Translations under genes and position numbers: made by a program
The notes under the pieces: generated by a model
What the model was told of the DNA's origin: nothing
The model's input: the letters and a program-made list of their open reading frames with translations, nothing else
The model's database searches: none
In this document: one piece after another, positions 43,148 to 51,893 of the stretch
Layout: the number at the start of each line of letters is the position of its first letter
Numbering within the stretch: the first letter of the stretch is position 1
Assembly (NCBI GenBank): GCA_910580195.1
Contig: CAJTWA010000031.1
Location: forward strand, 1-55,451
Reading direction: 5' to 3'
DNA length: 55,451 bases
From: an uncultured Lachnospiraceae bacterium
Lineage (GTDB): Bacteria; Bacillota; Clostridia; Lachnospirales; Lachnospiraceae

Positions 43148-44035
43148 ATGAAAAAACAATACTCGGAATTTTTAGATTTATTATTTCAGCTAAAAAATGA
43201 AAAAAAGAGCTTTAAGGTTTCTGGAAATGAGATAGAATCCTATATAAATTCTTTGTCAAAAGAAGATTTTATAGAGATTGTAAAAGAAATTGGCATGATA
43301 CCTGAGAGTATAGAAGCAAGTTCTACGGAAGAAAAATTATACTCTAAGGCTTCTGACATTGTATTGGCAAGATGTTTTTCTGAAATTGGATTAAAAGCAA
43401 AAGCTGTATCTGAACGTGGGAACAGTGCTGATATTATTGCAGAAAGCGAACATGGTTATACATTAGTTGCAGATGCAAAAACTTTTAGATTAAGTAGAAC
43501 AGCAAAGAACCAAAAAGATTTTAAAATATCTACATTAAGTAAGTGGAGGGGAATGGAACATGATTTTGCTATTTTAGTAGCACCATATTTCCAATTTCCT
43601 AATACAAACAGCCAGATTTATTCATCTTCTTTATCAGATAAAGTATGCTTATTATCTTGGGAACATATGTTGTTTTTGTTAAATATGCAAGTTGTTGAAG
43701 ATATTTCTTTAAGCTTAGAACAAGTTTGGAATGCTCCGGCAAGGATAGAAAGAGATAGTAAAATTGCTTACGTAGATAGAATGAACTGTTTATTCCCTTA
43801 TATAAATAAAATGGTATGTGATAGAATTTCAGCCACACTGGATGGTTTTGAAATGCAATTAAAGGAATGTAAGTCCTATATTTTGGAACGAAGTAATGAT
43901 GAGATAGCCATATTAAAAACAGAAATACAAAATATTGAAGGATATACAAAAGAACAAGCGATTAAAGAATTGATTAAATCAAGAAAGCTTAATGAGAAGA
44001 TATCAGCAATTATGTCTTATAAAAATTCTTTGTAA
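43148..44035 (+). CDS. HindIII-type type II restriction endonuclease
   Basis: The 295-residue protein matches R.HindIII closely, as I remember it, in length and across much of its length. Shared segments include SSTEEKLYSKA.DIVLA, ERGN..DII and LVADAKTFRLSRTAKNQKDFK. The last holds the PD-(D/E)XK-type Asp109-x-Lys111. By homology it should cut AAGCTT as a dimer, but specificity was not tested. It is clearly A+T-richer than the flanking chromosome. The methylase gene follows after 15 bases. At least ten AAGCTT sites occur in this window, two inside this gene, so the host must be methylated if the enzyme is active. Confidence 0.9.
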   Translation: MKKQYSEFLDLLFQLKNEKKSFKVSGNEIESYINSLSKEDFIEIVKEIGMIPESIEASSTEEKLYSKASDIVLARCFSEIGLKAKAVSERGNSADIIAESEHGYTLVADAKTFRLSRTAKNQKDFKISTLSKWRGMEHDFAILVAPYFQFPNTNSQIYSSSLSDKVCLLSWEHMLFLLNMQVVEDISLSLEQVWNAPARIERDSKIAYVDRMNCLFPYINKMVCDRISATLDGFEMQLKECKSYILERSNDEIAILKTEIQNIEGYTKEQAIKELIKSRKLNEKISAIMSYKNSL

Positions 44036-44050
44036 AATGGAGGGGATTAC

Positions 44051-44962
44051 ATGAAAACAAACTCCATTATTTGTGGTAATTCGATAGAAGAAATAAAAAA
44101 TTTTAATAGCGGGTCAGTTCATTTAATTCTTTCTGATATACCATATGGCATATCTTTGGATACTTGGGATATATTACATAATAATACTAATTCATCACTT
44201 TTGGGAACAAGCCCTGCACAAAAAAAATCATCAGTATTTAAAAAAAGAGGGAAACCTTTAAATGGTTGGTCAGAAGCAGACAAAAATATGCCAATAGAAT
44301 ATTATAATTGGTGTTCATCTTGGGCGGAAGAATGGCTGAGAGTTTTAAAACCCGGAGCTAGTTGTTTTGTTTTTGCAGGAAGAAGATTTTCACATAGGTG
44401 CATTTGTGCTATGGAGGATGCCGGCTTTATTTTTAAAGATATGATTGCATGGGAAAAAGATGCAGCAGCACATAGGGCGCAAAATGTAAAAGTTGTTTTT
44501 GAAAGACGGGGAGATAATGAAAATGCTGCTAAATGGGCAGGGTGGAAATTAGGAAATTTACGGCCTTTATTTGAACCTATATTATGGTTTATGAAACCGT
44601 ACCCAATCGGAGGAACATTAACTGATAATATTCGATTACATAATGTGGGCGGGTATAATGAAGAATATTTCAAGAATAATCCTTTAAATAATAGTGGGAT
44701 AGAGGTTTGCTCTAATATTATTAAGTGCAAGGCTTCACAAGATGACAGAGGGCTTCATCCGGCTCAAAAGCCAGTAGCGCTTATGGAATTTCTGATAAAT
44801 TTGACAACCGTAGAAGGGCAAGTCGTTTTAGATCCTTTTTGTGGTTGTGGCTCAACATTGGTAGCTGCTCAAAATTTAAATAGAGAATATATTGGTATCG
44901 AGTTGAATCCTGAATATTGTAAAATTGTTTCGGAAAGATTAGAAGAGAAAATAAAAAAATAG
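44051..44962 (+). CDS. HindIII-type N6-adenine DNA methyltransferase
   Basis: The 303-residue beta-class methyltransferase has catalytic motif IV near the N-terminus as SDIPYG (residues 28-33; a DPPY variant, as in M.HindIII) and the AdoMet motif I near the C-terminus (VLDPFCGCGSTLVAA). The motif order IV-then-I defines the beta class. It should protect AAGCTT by methylating adenine. It is A+T-rich like the nuclease gene and follows it directly on the same strand, so expression order (R then M) must be balanced. GGAGGGG lies before ATG 44051. Confidence 0.9.
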   Translation: MKTNSIICGNSIEEIKNFNSGSVHLILSDIPYGISLDTWDILHNNTNSSLLGTSPAQKKSSVFKKRGKPLNGWSEADKNMPIEYYNWCSSWAEEWLRVLKPGASCFVFAGRRFSHRCICAMEDAGFIFKDMIAWEKDAAAHRAQNVKVVFERRGDNENAAKWAGWKLGNLRPLFEPILWFMKPYPIGGTLTDNIRLHNVGGYNEEYFKNNPLNNSGIEVCSNIIKCKASQDDRGLHPAQKPVALMEFLINLTTVEGQVVLDPFCGCGSTLVAAQNLNREYIGIELNPEYCKIVSERLEEKIKK

Positions 44963-45021
44963 TTTTCTGTTAAGTAGCATTTTATAGGCACAGCTCTATA
45001 CTGACGGAGTAATCCAGACAC

Positions 45022-45059
45022 GACGGTGGGAAAATCTCTTAGTTTTTTCCGCCGTTTTT
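45022..45059 (+). terminator. Terminator after the restriction-modification genes
   Basis: GACGGTGGGAAAA pairs with TTTTTTCCGCCGT allowing G-T pairs, followed by a short T-run. It separates the methylase gene from the PadR unit. Confidence 0.6.
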
Positions 45060-45106
45060 AAGTGTATGGCTCATTTTGGAAGAGGAATTTTATTTTGCGG
45101 AAACCA

Positions 45107-45164
45107 TTGACTTTTATATCGTACTGCGATATACTATCTATATCGAAGTGCGATATATCGCACT
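45107..45164 (+). promoter_or_regulatory. PadR-unit promoter with overlapping palindromic operators
   Basis: TTGACT (45107-45112), 17-bp spacer, TATACT (45130-45135). Site 1, TATATCG tactg CGATATA (45115-45133), covers the spacer and -10. Site 2, TATATCG aagtg CGATATA (45139-45157), lies 24 bp downstream and overlaps a perfect 18-bp palindrome AGTGCGATATATCGCACT (45147-45164). The layout fits negative autoregulation by the PadR protein encoded next. Confidence 0.8.
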
Positions 45165-45187
45165 GGAATGGATGGGAGGTATGGGAA

Positions 45188-45502
45188 ATGGACCAGCATA
45201 TAAAAAAAGTGTATGTCCCTATGACGGAAACTGCTTTTTTCATTTTATTGTGTTTGCGGAAACCGAATCATGGATATGGTATTGTCCAGATGGTTGAAAA
45301 ATTGACAGATGGCGCCATCAGGCTTACGCCCGGCACGATGTACGGGAGCTTATCAAAAATGGAAAAAGACAAAGTAATTCATTTTATCCGTGAAGAGGAT
45401 AAACGGAAAATCTATCAAATAACAGATTTAGGGTTAGAAGTTTTACGGATTGAACTCAAACGGATTGAACGCTTATATAAGATAGCTCAGGAGGAAATGT
45501 AG
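45188..45502 (+). CDS. PadR-family transcriptional regulator
   Basis: The 104-residue winged-helix protein has the PadR pattern MTETAFFILLCLRKPNHGYGIVQMVEKLTDGAIRLTPGTMYGSLSKMEKD, then the wing (KRKIYQITDLGLEVL). It belongs to the small PadR_s2 type, dimerising through its last helix. ATG 45188 follows GGGAGGT. It very probably binds the palindromes at 45115-45164. The next gene starts two bases after its stop, so both are cotranscribed. Confidence 0.9.
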   Translation: MDQHIKKVYVPMTETAFFILLCLRKPNHGYGIVQMVEKLTDGAIRLTPGTMYGSLSKMEKDKVIHFIREEDKRKIYQITDLGLEVLRIELKRIERLYKIAQEEM

Positions 45503-45503
45503 A

Positions 45504-46037
45504 ATGGAAAAAAAACAATTCAAATGGTTTACAATATTTGAATACGAAAAAGAACAGGATTATCTGCGGGAAATGCACAAGTCAGGCTGGAGGTTTGTGA
45601 AAGTAACAGGCTTGGGAATGTATTATTTTGAAAAATGCCTCCCTCAAGATGTGGTCTATCAACTGGATTATAACAAAGACGGGCTTGCCCAGAAAGAGGA
45701 ATATTTGAAAATGTTTCATGACTGCGGCTGGGAATACATACAGGATTTTTTTGGTTACAGTTATTTTAGGAAAGCTGTTTCTGACGATGGCATAGCAGAA
45801 GAAATTTTTTGCGATGAAGAATCAAGGCTTCAGATGATGCAGCGGGTATTAAAAGGAAGAATGTCGGCGCCGCTGATGATATTTTTTCTCGCACTGGTGC
45901 CGCAGTTCCTTACCAGCCTGTTTATCACGCACAATTATTTTATAGCTGCATTTGTTGGTGGTGTCTTAACCATGTACATTGCGATATCCGCTATATTCTT
46001 TGCGAAATATAGCCAGTATAAGAGCAACAGAAAATAA
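45504..46037 (+). CDS. DUF2812 membrane protein
   Basis: The 177-residue protein has an N-terminal soluble DUF2812 region (FKWFTIFEYEKEQDYLREMHKSGWRF...) and two C-terminal membrane helices (about 122-142 and 146-166). DUF2812 proteins almost always accompany a PadR regulator in Firmicutes and are thought to be PadR-controlled membrane sensors or stress factors. The exact role is unknown. It overlaps none of its neighbours and is followed by a 30-residue membrane peptide. Confidence 0.85.
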   Translation: MEKKQFKWFTIFEYEKEQDYLREMHKSGWRFVKVTGLGMYYFEKCLPQDVVYQLDYNKDGLAQKEEYLKMFHDCGWEYIQDFFGYSYFRKAVSDDGIAEEIFCDEESRLQMMQRVLKGRMSAPLMIFFLALVPQFLTSLFITHNYFIAAFVGGVLTMYIAISAIFFAKYSQYKSNRK

Positions 46038-46066
46038 TTTAAGCAAGAAGGCAGGGGGAAATATAA

Positions 46067-46159
46067 ATGTATGAATTTTTCCAAGCGGCGCTTCCGTGGA
46101 TTTTGTTGGGATTATTTGTGGCTGTTAGCTGTGCATTTTTCCATAACAGAAAGAAATAA
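46067..46159 (+). CDS. 30-residue single-span membrane peptide
   Basis: The ORF MYEFFQAALPWILLGLFVAV... ends FFHNRKK and is one hydrophobic helix with a basic tail, consistent with N-out/C-in orientation. A good ribosome site (GCAGGGGGAA) is eight bases before ATG 46067, and a strong terminator follows 17 bases after its stop. So it looks like the last gene of the PadR-DUF2812 unit. It is below usual gene-calling limits. Function unknown; it may modulate the DUF2812 protein. Confidence 0.65.
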   Translation: MYEFFQAALPWILLGLFVAVSCAFFHNRKK

Positions 46160-46176
46160 TCTAATGGGAAGTAATA

Positions 46177-46214
46177 ACACCCTTCAAGAGGAGAAATCTT
46201 GAAGGGTGTTTTTT
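46177..46214 (+). terminator. Rho-independent terminator of the PadR unit
   Basis: The perfect 13-bp stem ACACCCTTCAAGA / TCTTGAAGGGTGT has a 7-base loop and is followed by a T-run. Confidence 0.92.
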
Positions 46215-46321
46215 GATGGTTTGGTATTCCCACTCTGCAAGGCCACCAAGGCCACGGTTGCATTGCTCTAATCATCAGATTTCGCATATGGCGGAATTCT
46301 GCCATATCAATATCATAGGCT

Positions 46322-46361
46322 GCGACATTCCTGCCAGAAAAGCGACATTCCTGCCAGAAAC
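46322..46361 (+). repeat. 20-bp tandem repeat, two copies
   Basis: GCGACATTCCTGCCAGAAA occurs at 46322 and again at 46342, about 70 bp before the second surface-protein gene. Confidence 0.8.
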
Positions 46362-46429
46362 TTGGTTTACCGGGAGAATGGATTTATAATACTAATTACT
46401 AAAATTTATAATTGGGGGTTTTTGCATTG

Positions 46430-49400
46430 ATGGATAAGAAACGGAGAAAATGGAACTGCGCCCTTGCCTGCCTGCTTGCAGCCGCCCTATCGTGCCAAGC
46501 GTTGTGGGCAGACGGCGGGATGGCCTTTGCGGCAGGAATCCAAGAAATGGGGCAGGCGGCGTCCCCGCGTACTGCGAGGAAGATCCGTACCACAACTCTG
46601 GAACTTTCCGAGGAAGAACAGGAAAACCCAGAGGAAGGATGGAGCTGGAAAAAAGATCCAGAGGGATATGATAGCTATACCCTGACGCTGGACAGCGTAA
46701 ACTTTGAAGTGCCGGATGGCTCTGCGGTAAGCCTTTCAAGGACAGGAGCCCTAACTGTTAACATTATCCTGTCTGGGAAAAACCGGATTACCAGCACGAA
46801 CCAGACAGGGGAATGGTATGATGGCTGCGGCATCTATCTTTCTGGCGTGACAGTGTTAGACGCTAGCATTTCCGGTACGGGTTCCCTTTCTGTAAAGGGC
46901 GCGGAACACGGAATATACGTCAATAGCAGTCTGGAACTTTCTGGCGTCAGCGTAGACGCCCAGTCGGACGACGGGACAGATGCAATGGTGATAGACGGCG
47001 GTTCCATCGGTGGCAGCCTTTATGTGACAGGCGGCAGTATTTTGGAAACAACTACCTTAAGCCTAAGAGGGGCTAATTTATTTGTAACGGGCTCTTCCCT
47101 TTACCTGTCCATGGAAAGGGCGCTCCCGCAGGGGCAGGGCCTGATAGGGATAAAGGTCAATAGTATTAATAATCCTATATGTAACATAACAAATAGCAAT
47201 CTGGTAATTTCAGGCCCAGAGAGCGCCCATCCGTATGCAGCCATTTCCATGAATGAGGGGACAATGGCCATTCAGGACAGTACCCTTGATATCCGGAATG
47301 TGGAACAGGGGATTTGTGTGGAAGATGCAAGCCAAGGCGCCATCCGTCTGAACCGTGTTACGGGCAAGCTGTTTTGTTCCGGGGTCGGCCAGAATTTACC
47401 GGGCGGCAGCCCAGCCCTTTCTGCTAGCAAAGTGGATGTATTGGGCTCCACCCTTTACGCCCAGACAGGGGACCATATTTTCACGTACGGCGACTGCTCC
47501 CTGCCGGAAGAAGTTAAAGTACTGGAGGTAACGGGGGGACTTACCATGGAAGAAGGGAAATCCTTTACCGTCGGGGAAGGGCAGGAGATGGAGTTTATCA
47601 CGGGCGGCGCTGCAGTCAAAGGAGGGGAAAGCGCAAGGTTTGTCAATAATGGCACCGTGAAATTCCAAGGGGACAGCCCGGCCAGCGTGGAAACCTCCTT
47701 TGTGAACAACGGCGCGCTGTATGCCCCATATGGGATTTCCTGCAGCCACAGCCAGCTTACGGGTAATGGGACGTTCCATGGGGCGGTCAGGGAAGCGTCA
47801 GGCTCCATTTATTATTACGGGACAACGGCCCAAAATGGCGCCTGCCTGCTAGGGGGCAGCGGCGCAGAAACATGCCGGGTATCCCTTATGCCGGGGGCAG
47901 CCCTCGCCATCCCAGACGGGGCGTGCCTAGATGCCAGCGGGAATGGCATAACATGGGATAATTTAGGCAGTTTCCTCTCCATGGGGGAAGGGAGCCGGAT
48001 TGTTGTGGAGGAAGGCGGGCAGCTCCTCCTGCCGTCTGGCAGTGCGGGGAACAAGCTCCACAGCCTGGCCCTGTCCGGGGGCGGGACGGTAAAGATAGGG
48101 GAGCAGGAATTGTTCCATGTGGAGTACAGGGACGGGGAAACTTTGCTCTCCAGCGGCTTTGCAGACGGGCAAAATATGGTAACTGAACCGGATGCCCCCG
48201 TAAAGGGAGGGTACACGTTCCGGGGCTGGTATCCCGCGCCGGAAGGCGGGGAGCCTTTTCGCTTTGGCAGCCCCGTAGCCGCTGATACCGTGCTGTATGC
48301 CCAGTGGGATAAGAATGTCATGGTAAGCGGGGGCGGCAGCGTTTCCGCAAAAGGCTCCATTACTTATGGGCAGCCCCTGTCAGAGCTGGGGTTTTGCCCT
48401 GCCAGCTTTGTGGAGGAAGGGTCTGGCGCCGGGGTAACAGGGACCCTTTCATGGAAAAACCCCGCGGACTGCCCAAAGGCAGGGACAGCGTCTGCAGAAT
48501 GGGTATTCACGCCGGAGGGCAGCGGCTACAAGGCGCTGGAGGGGACGGCGGCCATCACTGTGGAAAAGGCGTCCCCACATATCCAAGCCCTCCCAGAAGC
48601 ATCCCAGATTACCTATGGGGAGAGCCTTAGCCAGTCAGCCTTGGCAGGGGGCGCAGCTGCAGTGGCAGGGGGATTTTCATGGAAAGAAAGTTCTCTTAAG
48701 CCTACCGTAACCGACAGCGGGAAGACAGAATTTGCCATCGTTTTCACCCCAGACGACACGGAAAATTACAACAGCGTGGAAACAGCCATAACATTGCAGG
48801 TGCTGCCAGCAGAACAGGCCCCCAACATGCCGCCCGGGTCCATGGACGTGCCAAATAGCTGCCAAAAGGCCGGAGATGTTACGCTGCCGGAAGGCTGGCA
48901 ATGGGAAAGCGCATCCATAGGCGCCGCCCTCCTGCCGGGAGTCCCTGTAAAAGCCACGGCTGTCTATGCCGGCCCAGACAAAGGCAATTATAAGAAAGAA
49001 ACGGCCGAAATAACCATCACAAGGGCCGCCTGCCCACACGGGGCCACCAAAATCAGGGACGCCAAGGCAGCCACCTGCACGGAAGGGGGCTACACCGGGG
49101 ACGTATACTGCACCGTCTGCGGCGCAGCCATAGAAACAGGGGAAGCAACCCCGCCGTCCGGCCACAGCCCCAAGGCCACTGTGGCAAAGGAGCCCACCAA
49201 GGAGGCCGCAGGCCTCAGGGAATACCGCTGCACCGTCTGCGGCGTATTGCTTAGGACAGAAACCATCCCAAAACTTTCAGGGGACGAGCCGGCCCAAAGC
49301 CCAGCCAAGCCCACAAAGGCCCAGAAAGAGAAAAACGCATACCAGCTAAGCGCGGGCTTAAAAGCTGCCCAGACAGGCAAGGCCATCACAGTCCAGTGGG

Positions 49401-49927
49401 GCAGGGTAAAAGGCGCCGACGGCTACGACGTCTACGTCCAGTACTGCGGGAAAAAATACACCGCAAAGTCCCGCCATACGGCCAAGGGCGGCAGGGCCAC
49501 AAAGCTCACTATAAAGAAAACCGACGGAAAGAAGCTGGATTTGAAGAAGAATTATAAAATTTACGTCGCCGCCTACCAAGAAGCCAACGGCAAAAAAGTA
49601 ACCCTCGGCAAAAGCATCACCGCCTACGTTGCCGCAAAAAACAGCAAGAAGTACACCAACGCCAAGGCGGTGAAAGCCCAAAAGGCCTCCTTCACCCTGA
49701 AAAAAGGGAAAACAGCCCAAATCAAGCCCAAGGCAACGCTTCAGGACAAGAAGAAAAAGCTCCTTCCCCAAAGCTACGCAAAGCGCTACCGCTACTTGAG
49801 CAGCAACGCAGCCATAGCATCCGTATCAAAAACCGGGAAAATCAAGGCCAAAAAGAAGGGCTCCTGCACCATCTGCGTATTTGCCCAGAATGGCTGCAAG
49901 AAAAAAATAAAAGTCAGGGTGAAATAA
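46430..49927 (+). CDS. Large secreted multi-domain surface protein
   Basis: The 1165-residue protein has a signal peptide (MDKKRRKWNCALACLL...MAFAA). Residues about 50-560 form a repetitive beta-rich region resembling right-handed beta-helix or carbohydrate-binding surface domains. An InlB/Flg_new-like repeat with GYTFRGWYPAPEGG..AQW lies near 590-630. MBG/Ig-like domains follow (about 640-870), then two CTEGGYTG..YC.VCGA repeats (about 885-945), and a Lys-rich FN3- plus Big_2-like end. The end resembles that of the surface protein at 60-2900. No LPXTG motif is present. The ribosome site is weak (TTGGGGG), so expression may be low or regulated. Confidence 0.85.
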   Translation: MDKKRRKWNCALACLLAAALSCQALWADGGMAFAAGIQEMGQAASPRTARKIRTTTLELSEEEQENPEEGWSWKKDPEGYDSYTLTLDSVNFEVPDGSAVSLSRTGALTVNIILSGKNRITSTNQTGEWYDGCGIYLSGVTVLDASISGTGSLSVKGAEHGIYVNSSLELSGVSVDAQSDDGTDAMVIDGGSIGGSLYVTGGSILETTTLSLRGANLFVTGSSLYLSMERALPQGQGLIGIKVNSINNPICNITNSNLVISGPESAHPYAAISMNEGTMAIQDSTLDIRNVEQGICVEDASQGAIRLNRVTGKLFCSGVGQNLPGGSPALSASKVDVLGSTLYAQTGDHIFTYGDCSLPEEVKVLEVTGGLTMEEGKSFTVGEGQEMEFITGGAAVKGGESARFVNNGTVKFQGDSPASVETSFVNNGALYAPYGISCSHSQLTGNGTFHGAVREASGSIYYYGTTAQNGACLLGGSGAETCRVSLMPGAALAIPDGACLDASGNGITWDNLGSFLSMGEGSRIVVEEGGQLLLPSGSAGNKLHSLALSGGGTVKIGEQELFHVEYRDGETLLSSGFADGQNMVTEPDAPVKGGYTFRGWYPAPEGGEPFRFGSPVAADTVLYAQWDKNVMVSGGGSVSAKGSITYGQPLSELGFCPASFVEEGSGAGVTGTLSWKNPADCPKAGTASAEWVFTPEGSGYKALEGTAAITVEKASPHIQALPEASQITYGESLSQSALAGGAAAVAGGFSWKESSLKPTVTDSGKTEFAIVFTPDDTENYNSVETAITLQVLPAEQAPNMPPGSMDVPNSCQKAGDVTLPEGWQWESASIGAALLPGVPVKATAVYAGPDKGNYKKETAEITITRAACPHGATKIRDAKAATCTEGGYTGDVYCTVCGAAIETGEATPPSGHSPKATVAKEPTKEAAGLREYRCTVCGVLLRTETIPKLSGDEPAQSPAKPTKAQKEKNAYQLSAGLKAAQTGKAITVQWGRVKGADGYDVYVQYCGKKYTAKSRHTAKGGRATKLTIKKTDGKKLDLKKNYKIYVAAYQEANGKKVTLGKSITAYVAAKNSKKYTNAKAVKAQKASFTLKKGKTAQIKPKATLQDKKKKLLPQSYAKRYRYLSSNAAIASVSKTGKIKAKKKGSCTICVFAQNGCKKKIKVRVK

Positions 49928-49958
49928 AAGCCAGAGTGAAATAAAAAAGCAGAATTGG

Positions 49959-49991
49959 CGTAACTATTCAGCCTTCGGCTTCATAGTTACG
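49959..49991 (+). terminator. Hairpin after the large surface-protein gene
   Basis: CGTAACTAT pairs with ATAGTTACG, with an inner AGCC/GGCT stem capped by TTC. No T-run follows, so termination is possible but unproved. A second small hairpin (ACTTTGCA / TGCAAAGT) lies near 50012-50033. Confidence 0.5.
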
Positions 49992-50145
49992 GAAGCCGTT
50001 ACGCGTTCTTACAGACTTTGCAGCAAGTGCAAAGTTCTGGGCTGAATTGTTACGAATTGGCAGCAGAAAAGGGGCTTTACACTGTGCCAATCAGTTGCTA
50101 TCATAAAACTACCATATCATTGGCACATAGAAAGCAGGTGATTGT

Positions 50146-50325
50146 ATGCAAGGTGAACAAGAAATCAATGTGGGTCTTTTTGAACGGCTGGATTTATTGG
50201 ACCGGCTAGAACGGGTGGCAAAAAAGGAAAATTGTGAGCCAGTGCTGCAGGAGATTGCATTTGAACGGAAATTGATTGAGCGCAAGCTTTACCAAAAGCC
50301 GCCGCTCATAGGCAGCCAGCAGTAA
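50146..50325 (+). CDS. 59-residue hypothetical protein
   Basis: The ORF encodes a charged helical peptide (MQGEQEINVGLFERLDLLDRL... ending PPLIGSQQ) with two likely amphipathic helices. The ribosome site AGCAGGTG is moderate. A good terminator hairpin follows 21 bases after the stop, supporting a real transcript. I do not recognise the family. It was found in a frame that longer overlapping reading frames obscure. Confidence 0.5.
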   Translation: MQGEQEINVGLFERLDLLDRLERVAKKENCEPVLQEIAFERKLIERKLYQKPPLIGSQQ

Positions 50326-50345
50326 CGGAAGGGCAAACAAACAGT

Positions 50346-50389
50346 AAGGTGCAAAGTCTTTGCGGAAAGAGGAAGGCTTTGCACCTTTT
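50346..50389 (+). terminator. Terminator of the 59-residue gene
   Basis: AAGGTGCAAAG and CTTTGCACCTT form an 11-bp perfect stem followed by TTT. Confidence 0.65.
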
Positions 50390-50525
50390 CACTTTGCAGG
50401 GAATTGCAAAGTACAGTTTCCCAAGCCTTGGCGTAGCTGCCGCTGCGCCTGCGTTTGGAAAGCAGCACTCCCCAAAAATATCCTGCGCCGAACGTTAAGG
50501 TATCCAGAATTAAGGAAATTCCCCC

Positions 50526-50555
50526 TTGACAGAAAAACCCATAAATGTATACAAT
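50526..50555 (+). promoter_or_regulatory. Promoter of icd
   Basis: Consensus TTGACA (50526-50531) and TACAAT (50550-50555) with an 18-bp spacer, or TATACA with 16 bp. The leader to the ATG is about 110 bases. Confidence 0.6.
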
Positions 50556-50668
50556 GATGCAAGGATTACCCAGACACAGTAAAGCGTGCAAATGCAGGAG
50601 GAATCCCGCAGGCATATGGAACCCCTGCTGTTTGCGCCTAAGTGAAACGAAAGGAATGAGTAGATAAA

Positions 50669-51877
50669 ATGGAAAAAATTAAAATGACAACGCCTTTGGT
50701 AGAAATGGACGGGGACGAAATGACCCGCATCCTCTGGAAAATGATTAAGGACGAGCTCATCTGCCCCTTTGTGGACTTAAAGACGGAATATTATGACTTA
50801 GGGCTGGAGCATCGGAACGAAACCGACGACCAAGTGACCTTCGATTCCGCCAATGCCACCAAGAAATACGGCGTAGCCGTAAAATGCGCCACCATCACCC
50901 CCAATGCAGCCCGCATGGAGGAATACGATTTAAAGCAGATGTGGAAAAGCCCGAACGGCACCATCCGCGCCATCTTAGACGGGACGGTATTCCGCGCCCC
51001 CATCACCGTAAAAGGCATTGAGCCATGCGTCAGGAACTGGAAAAAGCCCATCACCATTGCCCGCCACGCTTACGGGGACGTATACAAGGCCAGCGAGCTG
51101 AAAATCCCGGGGGCAGGGAAATGCGAATTGGTGTACACCGCCGAGGACGGGACCGAAACACGGGAATTAATCCACGATTTCACCGGGGCAGGCATTGTCC
51201 AAGGGCAGCATAACTTAAACGGCTCCATCGAAAGTTTTGCAAGGAGCTGCTTTAATTTTGCCTTGGACACCAAGCAGGATTTGTGGTTTGCCACCAAGGA
51301 CACCATTTCCAAGAAATACGACCATACCTTCAAGGATATTTTCCAAGAAATCTACGATAAGGAATACGATGGGAAATTCAAGGAGGCAGGGATTGAATAT
51401 TTCTATACCTTGATTGACGATGCGGTTGCCCGGATTATGAAAGCGGAGGGCGGCTTTATCTGGGCATGCAAAAATTATGACGGGGACGTAATGAGCGACA
51501 TGGTAAGTTCTGCCTTTGGCTCCCTTGCCATGATGACCTCCGTTTTGGTATCGCCGGAAGGGTACTACGAATACGAAGCAGCCCACGGCACCGTGCAGCG
51601 GCATTATTACAAGCATTTGAAAGGGGAAGAAACCTCCACCAACTCCGTGGCAACGATTTTTGCATGGACAGGCGCCCTCCGTAAACGCGGGGAATTGGAC
51701 AATCTTCCAGAGCTTAGCGCCTTTGCGGGCAAGCTGGAGCAGGCCTGCCTTTCCACCATTGAAGCTGGGAAAATGACAAAGGACTTAGCATTGATTACCA
51801 CAATAGAGAACCCCACCGTATTGAACAGCGAAGGCTTTATCAAGGCCATCCGGGAAACGCTGGAAGGGTTAGGATAA
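50669..51877 (+). CDS. icd: NADP-dependent isocitrate dehydrogenase
   Basis: The 402-residue protein matches the eukaryote-like (type II) homodimeric IDH subfamily. It has MDGDEMTRILW at the start, KSPNGTIRAILDGTVFRAPI (substrate binding), DDAVARIMKAEGGFIWACKNYDGDVMSD (metal and catalytic residues) and EAAHGTVQRHYY (cofactor). It oxidatively decarboxylates isocitrate to 2-oxoglutarate, mainly for glutamate synthesis in an anaerobe. No aconitase or citrate synthase gene is adjacent, so it appears monocistronic. The ribosome site (GAAAGGAATGAG) is moderate. Confidence 0.96.
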   Translation: MEKIKMTTPLVEMDGDEMTRILWKMIKDELICPFVDLKTEYYDLGLEHRNETDDQVTFDSANATKKYGVAVKCATITPNAARMEEYDLKQMWKSPNGTIRAILDGTVFRAPITVKGIEPCVRNWKKPITIARHAYGDVYKASELKIPGAGKCELVYTAEDGTETRELIHDFTGAGIVQGQHNLNGSIESFARSCFNFALDTKQDLWFATKDTISKKYDHTFKDIFQEIYDKEYDGKFKEAGIEYFYTLIDDAVARIMKAEGGFIWACKNYDGDVMSDMVSSAFGSLAMMTSVLVSPEGYYEYEAAHGTVQRHYYKHLKGEETSTNSVATIFAWTGALRKRGELDNLPELSAFAGKLEQACLSTIEAGKMTKDLALITTIENPTVLNSEGFIKAIRETLEGLG

Positions 51878-51893
51878 GAGGAGGGGCGCGGAA

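Larger units (their letters stand above)
50326..50668 (+). other. Intergenic region before icd
   Basis: It contains the terminator above, a small inverted repeat (CTTTGCA / TGCAAAG near 50392-50411) and the icd promoter. No further gene is seen. Confidence 0.5.

Noticed and set aside
50018..50209. 63-codon ORF before icd
   Set aside because: It overlaps the 59-residue gene in another frame, starts within a hairpin and lacks a ribosome site.
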